Source: Toxorhynchites rutilus septentrionalis
Taxonomy: Eukaryota > Arthropoda > Insecta > Diptera > Culicidae
NCBI RefSeq assembly: GCF_029784135.1
Contig: NC_073745.1
Span: 161,275,335-161,339,334, forward strand
Length of the DNA: 64,000 nucleotides
Direction: 5' to 3'
Below are positions 56,336-64,000 of this stretch, one piece after another (the stretch's first letter is position 1; every line of letters begins with the position of its first letter). The notes under the pieces were generated by a model that was given only the letters and a program-made list of their open reading frames with translations, did no database searches and had not been told where the DNA came from. Made by a program: the position numbers and the translations under genes.

Positions 56336-57632
56336 AAGGGTGTGTCACATCAAATTGCATCACGGGAAAAACGCTGTAGAAATTTAATTTTCAGGAATTA
56401 TATCTTCAGCTTTCGCTTATAATCAGATAAGAGTGTATAGATCACGTTGGCCATGCTTCACTGTCAATTTTTCGTAAATTTGGAAAAATGTCGTCGAACG
56501 AAAAAGAGCGTCGTGAATTAATCCTGTGCACTCATTTCGGAAATCCGGAGTTGTCACATCAGGACATCGGTAAGATGCTGGAAATCGTCCAATCCACGGT
56601 CAGCAGAGTACTAAAACGATACTTCGAGAACCTAACCATCGACCGGATGGTGAAGAACGGCAAAAATGGATGCTCCGTCAGTGAAAAAGATCACAAGCGC
56701 GTAGTTAAGCAGATTAGACGTGATCCGAGAAGTTCGGTCCGGGATGTCGCCAATAAGCTGAATTTGTCAAGTTCATTCGTCCAGCGGACCAAGCAGCGGG
56801 AGGGCCTGCGTACATATAAGGTTCAGAAGGCTCCTAACCGCGACGAAAGGCAAAACATGGTGGGGAAGACGCGAGCCCAGAAGCTGTACACCGAAATGCT
56901 GACGAAACCGCATTGCCTGGTAATGGACGACGAAACCTACGTCAAAGCGGACTTTCATCAGCTGCCGGGCCTGTTGTTTTTCTCCGCAGAGGACAAATAC
57001 AGCGTTCCGGAGGAGATTCGCAAGCAGAAACTATCCAAGTTTGCCAAAAAGTACATGGTGTGGCAAGCGATCTGCTCTTGCGGAAAGCGGAGCGCCCCCT
57101 TCGTGATGACCGGCACGGTAAACGGGCAGGTTGTCCTTAAGGAGTGCCTACAGAAGCGCTTACTACCACTATTGAAGCAGCACGAGGGCCTGACCATCTT
57201 CTGGCCGGATCTCGCTTCGTGCCACTATTCAAAGGACGTGTTGGAGTGGTACGAAGCCAACGGGGTCACCTTCATGCCAAAGGAAATGAACCCGCCCAAC
57301 GCGCCGGAGCTTCGCCCAATAGAGAAATATTGGGCGATTATGAAGCAGGCCCTCCGGAAGAACCCAAAAGTTGTCAAATCGGAGGCGGACTTCAAGAGAA
57401 AATGGATTTCTGTTAAAAAAAACTACAACCTGACGTTGTACAGAACCTTATGGACGGGGTAAAGAGGAAGGTGCGAGCATACGGGCTTGGGCTTGAAGTA
57501 TGAATAAAAAGAAAATGCCAAAAGTTGTTTAATAGTTTTTATTTTACTGTCTAAAATTTTCAAAAGGATCGGTCTACTGGGTGAATTTCTACAGCGTTTT
57601 TTCCGTGATGCAATTTGATGTGACACACCCTT
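56336..57632 (+). mobile_element. D37E mariner-type transposon, nearly intact
   Basis: It is 1,297 bp between TA dinucleotides (56334-56335 and 57633-57634). The TIRs are about 49 bp, starting AAGGGTGTGTCACATCAAAT, with one mismatch between the ends (ACGGGAAAAA against ACGGAAAAAA). It encodes one transposase. The D-D37E spacing identifies the ITmD37E family, described in mosquitoes. This is the best preserved DNA transposon in the window; only the transposase C-terminus is damaged. Confidence 0.92.
56488..57503 (+). pseudogene. D37E transposase with a C-terminal frameshift
   Basis: The ATG at 56488 opens 324 codons. The N-terminus has a helix-turn-helix pair (SHQDIGKMLEIVQSTVSRVL and SVRDVANKLNLSSSFVQ). 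The catalytic triad is LVMDDETYVKADF (first Asp), TIFWPDLASCHYSKDVLEWY (second Asp) and PELRPIEKYWAIM (Glu), with 37 residues between the last two. The frame ends at 57462 as TLYRTLWTG*. In the next frame the expected tail is intact: PDVVQNLMDGVKRKVRAYGL to LEV* at 57501-57503. A single-base change at or after the A8 run at 57415-57422 explains this. About 15-20 C-terminal residues are altered or lost and the catalytic core is whole. Confidence 0.9.
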
Positions 57633-57854
57633 TATTCACTTCAAGGAATTTTGGTGTTGTCTTGATGACTTCTGATTGTCTTGATATATCTGTAGTGTAC
57701 TAATTTTCTATGTATATTCGACTTGTGAACTGTCAATGTTCTGTTCGATTCGAACCTAGAGATACGATCAGAGATAAGATCGAAATAAAAGATGAGTCAG
57801 TCTATTCCGAAACGTACTACAGCGTGGTTTACTGTGTTACAATAAATTCACATA

Positions 57855-57980
57855 TGAGGGGCTTAGAATGCAAGGGGTGCAAGCTGGGAATGTGTTTGCA
57901 GTTAAGTTATGATCAAAAGAGAAAGTCGATGGAGAGAAATCGATCAAGTCACTTACACCCCTTGCATTCTAAGCCCCTCA
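57855..57980. mobile_element. 126-bp MITE with perfect 25-bp TIRs
   Basis: TGAGGGGCTTAGAATGCAAG... at 57855-57879 is exactly complementary to 57956-57980 (...CTTGCATTCTAAGCCCCTCA). CATA stands on both sides (57851-57854, 57981-57984), a possible 4-bp TSD. The 76-bp interior is non-coding. Confidence 0.8.
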
Positions 57981-57984
57981 CATA

Positions 57985-59165
57985 CGGCCTGATTCTACGC
58001 GGCGTGTGAGGTGAGATGACAATTGTCACATCACCATCACGCAACTCTCCTCACTCTATTCCTACAGTCGTTTCGGATGCCGTGAGAGGTTCATTTGATG
58101 TATGTGAGAGGATGAACAGCAAGTGACAAGGCGTTCATTCTGCTGGTTGCCAAATCTGATCAGAGATGCCACATTCGCACATGTGTTCACGAATTTGCAG
58201 ACATTTAACTTTTATCACAACCTTTTATTCCTGCTGCAGGCTATTTAAAATAGTGACAAAACATTATTGATTCCATATGATAAACGAAGCTGGTCAGTAT
58301 GTCAGACATTAGCACATATTTACAAATATTTCAGATTTTTATCGCATATATTTGAGAAAAAACATCTGGCATCCCAGAATTTTATTTGTTTCGCTCAGAG
58401 AGGTCAGATATTTGTTTTGCTGCAGTCAGTACCGTATCTATAGATCTGATTTAACCTGGCCTGTTGTTAGTGTATCAGGACATTCTGCCGAATTTGCAGG
58501 TATTTGATTTAGATTTGGTGAAACAGTTGATTGCATCCTGTAAAGTTTAGCATTTTTGTTTGTTTTGGTCGTAGTTGCTGCTGCTCTCTGCACTCTCAGT
58601 GTTAAATTGTTGCTCTGGCTCCGGCTCGGGCATATACCACGGCTTCTGAAATGGATATGCAGTTCGGTGACGATGACTCGCGGATAGATAGATGAAACAC
58701 AAGACCCATATGATAGATATATTTTAGAGAAAATAAATAGATTTCATGAAATGAAAATAATTTCGGTGTGCTTATTCGTCCAATTGAGGAATAACAGACT
58801 CACTACCGCTTTCACAAAAAAAAACAAACTACTTGCAATTTGTCTTTCGTACTGTGAAAATTGAAGATAAATTGAATTTATTGATACATATAATACCATT
58901 ACTATCGATTCTATACGACCCAAAAAAACACTTATTATTCCTCTTCCTTTTTTCATTTGTTTTCATGCACTGTCGACACCTCAAGACATGTCGACGATTG
59001 TCACCTAGAAATCCCAGTTCATGTGACAATCGTCACGTATATTTGAGAGCGGGAATAAAGTGAGAGTTCATTCAAGTGAGATTTCTCACGGCATACGCCT
59101 GGTGGAATCGCGTGACATAAGTGACAATTGTCATCTCACCTCACACGCCACGCAGAATAAGGCCG
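57985..59165. mobile_element. 1.18-kb TIR element, non-autonomous
   Basis: CGGCCTGATTCTACGCGGCG... on the left and ...CACGCCACGCAGAATAAGGC-CG on the right are inverted repeats of about 45 bp with four mismatches. They extend through GTGAGGTGAGATGACAATTG. ATA flanks both ends (57982-57984, 59166-59168), suggesting a 3-bp TSD. It starts the base after the CATA repeat of the neighbouring MITE. The interior has no recognisable transposase. Confidence 0.7.
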
Positions 59166-59517
59166 ATAGTAAAATATTTTCTTCATGACAATCGATTGAC
59201 AACTCTGAAACTTCAGGAACTGAACGCTTGTCAGGAGGGGAAGTTGTTGCACGACGACCACACGAGTTAACCTCTTCATGTATAACGTCGAACCACACTC
59301 GTGGCTATGAGACTGTGCCAGAACGTACGACATCGAACCTCACTCGTGGTGTATGATAACATAGCTTCCGGCGTATGAGATTCGTGGGACTGCTTCGAAC
59401 GATACCATACAACAAATATTATTAATTTTTTGTTGATTTTGCAATAAACTTAAAAAAATGTATTTTTATTAATTTAACAATTTAATAAATTGTTCGTTTT
59501 GGTTTTTGAACTATATA
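59166..59517. other. Short unassigned stretch with direct repeats
   Basis: CGTCGAACCACACTCGTGG at about 59287 and CATCGAACCTCACTCGTGG at about 59329 are imperfect direct repeats. Otherwise it is AT-rich and non-coding. Confidence 0.4.
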
Positions 59518-59522
59518 ATTAC
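59518..59522. repeat. Solo LTR TSD, left
   Basis: ATTAC is repeated at 60314-60318 directly after the LTR. Confidence 0.75.
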
Positions 59523-60313
59523 TGTTGGGGCTGCAGTGGACTGTAATTGCGCCGGTCGATAAGAGTGCTCGCGTTCCCAGCGGGAACCGAGCCGGGTGGG
59601 AGCAGAACCGCTGTGTTCCTTCCCAGGAGGGCAACTGTGCCGGACTCCTTGGGTTGGCTTCGCCTCATGAAGCCAACGTCGCAATTGGACTGGACTAGCC
59701 GGCTTGGCTAGCAGCAATCGCTTTCACTCGATGAGCCTTGAGAAAGGCTTTCACAATTTATTCTTTCAGAAAACCTTTTCTCTTTTATAATTGCGGCAGA
59801 GGTGGAAGATTGGATGTTCCGGCGGTCAGATGCAAACACCGGAGACTTATAGCTTTTCACACTTTCATTTTATTTACAACTTTTCTCTTTATATTTATAT
59901 TCTAAATCACTTTGTTCTTCACTGTCCGATGGTTGATTAACGACTGATGCATTCCGCTGTGGGCGCGTCACATTTATGATGTGGCACCGAAACGGTTTTT
60001 TTCTTGTTGGTGGTGCAGCTTCTTACTGCTGACGGTGCAGTTTCATTGTTGCTGCTGCTGCTGTTGCTGCGTCTGATATTGGTCTTCTTCTTTCTCTGCT
60101 TTTCTTCGATGTATACTGTACCACGGCTCACGCAAAACTGAATGCCGTGCCGCGACAAACGGTCATTTTTATGCCGTCGAGCACTGCGTGTATTAGTGAT
60201 GGCTGGCTCATAGTTATGCTTTGGGAGGGGTACTCGTGGTTTGTGGTGTCGTGTGCAAATCATGCGTGCTGCTAGATGCTATCGCTTCAGTTCGGTCGGT
60301 GTGGAACTGAACA
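59523..60313 (-). mobile_element. Solo LTR of an LTR retrotransposon
   Basis: The 791-bp segment starts TGTTGGGG and ends CTGAACA (TG...CA, with TGTT/AACA inverted ends). It is flanked by the 5-bp repeat ATTAC. On the minus strand it carries a TATA-like AATATAAATATAAAG (about 59890-59905) and then AATAAA near 59760, the order of U3-R-U5, so the minus strand is the likely coding orientation. No primer-binding site or internal region adjoins. A 108-codon minus frame inside (60263-59937, Ser/Asn rich) is probably not coding. The superfamily (Ty3 or BEL) is undetermined. Confidence 0.75.
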
Positions 60314-60318
60314 ATTAC

Positions 60319-63300
60319 TATAATATTACTCCCCACTAAAATCCCTATCGCTACAAAGAGTTTACTAAAAAGCAAATCCGTGTCAAATCAATGCTCAATG
60401 CTCAAATCAACCAAAAAATCGCAGAGGGTGGCGAGTTTTAAAAATTTTCAACATACTAGAACCTAGAACTTACTCAAATTATAAATTTAAATTTCATTTT
60501 TGGGTCATATGATAAACCCTAATGATCTGTTTTTTTTCCATATGGGCGTATCGACAATCATTGACCTTTAAAAAGAAATCAGAAATCAGAAACAAAACAT
60601 TGCCATGGCTGCTGTAAATCAACCGATAAGGGTGTCGAAGCATTTTTGAAGAAGGCTTAATACAAGTAGGATTTTAGGAATGTTTAATCCATTGAATTAT
60701 CTTTTGTAGTTTTTTTTCATCGCCATTCGATTTTTTTATTCAATGGTATGTTTGGCAGGATCGGAAGGAATGGAAACAGTGTGTCAGAATGTGCATTTAG
60801 GATTCCATAGATTTAGGTGACCATCGATCCTATGTAGCTCAGAGTCAATCATGAATAGGTTGAGATACTCTAGTAGAGATTCGGGATGGGATGTCTACAT
60901 ATTTCTAAGACCTCGCATGTTTTTTCTACCTCAAATCATTACAAAACCACTCTTAAACTATTTATGAACCATTCTACACTATCTGTTGATTATTTTTCGA
61001 GTAGAACTCGAGTTCTGATAGAATACGAAGATTTTTAATGAAAAAAAATACACAAATTCATGTATTTCGACTGTTAACAAAAGCTGTTCACTGTTGGCTT
61101 ATTGAACCCAAAAAACCCTCGCTGCTGATGTAGTCCCAGGTTTGTGGAACGAATGATTCGGATTCCGGTCTAGAAATCTCGGCCAACAATTATCTTTTTC
61201 TTATTAAAAGATTGTTTCACGATGTTCTTTTTTGCCAATTCAAAAGACAGAGAAAAGAATATCGGTAATAAATAACTTATGGAAATGGTTCTCAGAATCG
61301 AGCAGGTGACTGACAGGCTTCTACCCCTGGTCCGTAGTAAATAAAAAAAAAGTTTTGGCTCCAGCTTGGGTGAGCGTTCAAAGGAGATGTGGCCGATGAG
61401 CCCCTTTAATTGACATTTCAGCTCAATATCAATCCAGCTCTGCTGTTTTGTCTTCCATATATAAACATGAGGTACCATCAAAAGAAGGATTCATTTTTCT
61501 TGTCAATGAAACACAAATCGGAAAATCGGTTCACCCCGACCAATTGGACCAATTAATTAAAAAAAGAAAATTCGATTTTAAAACGTCGTTAAGCGAAAGT
61601 TGTCTGGAGAAACGGAATGATCCATCAAATGCTAGTCGAAACTTCGTGGTTGTATCCCTTCCAATAAGTTAAACGTTGGTATCATTAAGGTAATTTTTGG
61701 ACAATAGATGAAGAGGATTGGAAATACAGCTCCTATTTTGCGCAATAGTTCCTATAGTTTTTTAGGTGAGTTATCGTTTCGTTTTTGTGGCATTAATTTG
61801 AGTGTAAAAATATGTTCTTGAATAAAGTGAATTGAATAAACTATATTGTGTTTTTTTCATAATTTTGATTGATCATTTCTCGATCATCCATTCTATTTAT
61901 GTGTGCTACTCATATTTTTTTCTGATCGCACAACTGATGCAGCGGTAATTGATTGGTATGTTTTGAAAAATCTATGGATTAAACATCGAATGGAGTTAGT
62001 TGAGTGCATCCTCTTGCTTGATGATTTCAACTTGGTATTTATGCTCGGCGAAATATTTGTACCCTGTTCCGCTGTTATATCAGTTCGGGAATCATTCACA
62101 ACATGATAGTAACTCGAACACCCGCTTCACTAATGAAACTGTGTCGTTTTCATCCCATTTACATATATATCACTGAGTTAATGCATTACAACTGTTGCAA
62201 AGCAAAATACTCGTCAATTAACCGTTTTCCATAGTATTGATTGGAATGTAATTATGAACGAGCTTCATACTAGTGAACAATTGGTACCTAGGAAGCAGAC
62301 TATTGTTTGTAATCTAGAACATTTGAAATCAATTAAATTAGCTTGGCAAATTTCGAGAGATAACTGTCTAATTTTAGTGATATTAAAAAAATTGTTTTGC
62401 GATCAGAAATTACAAATGATTAAACAAAACCTCAAACACAGTGGGTCGATGAACTTTTTGAACTGTTGGTAAAATGGAATTTTGAACATGTTTTTTCAAT
62501 ATTTGTTGATCAAATTTGAAACCAAAACATTGTTTATGATCACAATGAATCTGTAACCTTTACATTTAACTATGTGAAGCCAACGAGCATGAAATTACTA
62601 AATATTGTCACGATTTCAAGAACTATTATAATCAAGTCAGTTCAAGACCAAGTCAATTTAGAGAGACCAATCACGAGTACTCGCTCTGAATATTCCCATG
62701 TATTTCACATGAAGCACTAAGAACACGAACCGTTTCATGCAGTTCGCTTCCTGTACTGACATCATTAATTAAACGAAAAGTGTGCCAAACATTACCAACA
62801 AGTGTGTAGGCGGACAATCTTGGGCTCCCTCGAAACCAACGCGAGATGGTTGCATGAAATGGAATGAATGACCGTTTAGGATGTGCAGAAAAGAGACAAG
62901 TGAAATCCGGACCTAGATAAAATGAAGCAATTTGAAGGAAACCAATAAAGCTGCATAAAATATGTTGTTCCATTTGAAACAGCTTTCGGTGCCATACACT
63001 TCCCGTAATGTGCAAAGAGGCAGCATCTGTTACAGCACTGTTTCTGCACATACACAAATGGACGTACAGTTTAGTCCTGTGACTAGGACAAAAATGCACG
63101 AAAGTAACTTTCCCTTAAATGAGCAACCCATTTCATTATATGAGATAGTTTTCTTCTGTGATATGGAAGGGTAGTTAGCAGTTCATTGTTCACGTAGATG
63201 ATATTTGGCGGCATTCTCTGCACATGCATAGAACACAACATCACATTAAAAAAAACATAGCCAGCATAGCAGATCGAAAAACTGTGTAGTTCCGAAATTC

Positions 63301-64000
63301 TGATCATTTGAAAATATCATACCAGATTAGAAAATTCCACAATCGAAAAAACAGATGAGGAAAGAACACCATTTTGCGATAGATATTTCTTAGCTACGAC
63401 GACCACAAAAACAGATTCTGAGAACAAAAACTGAAACCCAGGATGTTTTGGTAGTTTGTTAAATGGATTTTTGATGTTAACAATATTGGCATCTCAAATG
63501 AGGTCTGATTTCTGTATAATCAGTATTGCCTGTAAGGGCCCTTATGATGTTATTTGAATTTCAACATGAAAGATCATACAGAAAGTTATCAGATAGATAA
63601 TCAAATAATTACATTCACTTGGCAAACTAAACTGTTTCAGAAAAGAACTAAACGTGAGAAGTGTTTCGGATACATTTGAAATCGAAAAGCATGTCCACCC
63701 TGTTGAAAAATATTCTAAGAGCACGAGATGGTCAATGCCTAATCGCAAAGCGTCAGGTATCAACGGACGAAGATTCCAAGTCCATTCACAGAAATATATG
63801 AAGTGAATAGCTTGAACAATAGAGAAAACCGTCTGGAAATTTTCATCGAGCACCGTCTGAATGTCGCGGAAAGAATGAACCATTTTAACGATCACGTGAA
63901 GCGAATTTCCGCAATATGCACGGCAGATTATTTTGTCAGAATCTGCGATCATCTTGTTGTAATTGTGATTGATTTTCTCACAATAACAAATCGTCATTTT
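60319..64000. other. Unassigned terminal stretch with two minus ORFs
   Basis: No transposon ends were found. On the minus strand two larger frames lie in tandem, 63997-63542 (151 aa; hydrophobic segments near LIIYLITFCMIFHVEI, Cys-containing) and 63099-62671 (142 aa; LHETVRVLSASCEIHGNIQ near the end). Their mix of hydrophobic helices and Cys recalls divergent insect chemoreceptors, but nothing is diagnostic. A plus-strand frame at 61448-61672 is also unrecognised. Confidence 0.3.

Noticed and set aside
56913..57416. Additional frames inside the D37E transposon
   Set aside because: They overlap the transposase in other frames and have no recognisable features.
1..64000. CRISPR array or bacterial operon structure
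   Set aside because: There are no regularly spaced short repeats, and the content is eukaryotic transposable elements throughout.

Overview
The window reads as repeat-rich, gene-poor insect nuclear DNA, most likely from a culicine mosquito (Aedes-like). The reasons are a D37E mariner-type transposon of the kind first described in mosquitoes, tRNA-derived SINEs, Helitrons ending in CTAG, an LADD-type I-superfamily LINE, BEL/Pao remains and histone H3 copies with the metazoan 3' stem-loop. These points come from recalled family knowledge, not from a search. I see no intact host protein-coding gene, no rRNA and no functional tRNA. Nearly every long reading frame is a transposable element, usually broken.

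Layout. 1-1945: 3' half of an RNase H-bearing LINE cut by the window edge. 1946-10678: fold-back MITEs, Helitrons and a BEL/Pao pol scrap. 10691-14428: a 5'-truncated, internally deleted I-like LINE with a clear target-site duplication (TSD). 14441-19157: mostly unassigned DNA with a Helitron that starts in a TA microsatellite and two small repeats. 19158-29403: four LINEs in series: an I-like 3' end (-), a CR1-like fragment (+), a nearly full-length LINE with a restriction-like endonuclease (-) and a nearly full-length L1-like LINE (-). 29571-30057: a SINE with TSD.

30975-40695 is a rearranged block. It holds a 2,066-bp tandem duplication carrying a dead Jockey-type reverse transcriptase, a 1,222-bp tandem duplication carrying a MITE, and three histone H3 pseudogenes, two of them in a divergent inverted duplication of about 0.7-kb arms. 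41-49.5 kb holds a possible receptor-like pseudogene, a Helitron, a 1.16-kb fold-back element, a SINE and a decayed D37E-type transposase.

49.55-52.70 kb is a nested stack. A LINE deletion derivative was hit by a 2.1-kb Transib-like non-autonomous element (CACAATG ends, 5-bp TSD). That element was in turn hit by a SINE, which later acquired a partial duplication with a 90-bp filler copied from 2.4 kb away. 56336-57632 is an almost intact D37E transposon with one C-terminal frameshift. 57855-59165 holds two abutting MITEs, and 59523-60313 a solo LTR with a 5-bp TSD. The rest, to 64000, shows nothing I can name.

The elements do not form a pathway. The shared history is layered insertion and local duplication. 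Families are assigned from recognisable motifs, termini and TSDs read by eye.
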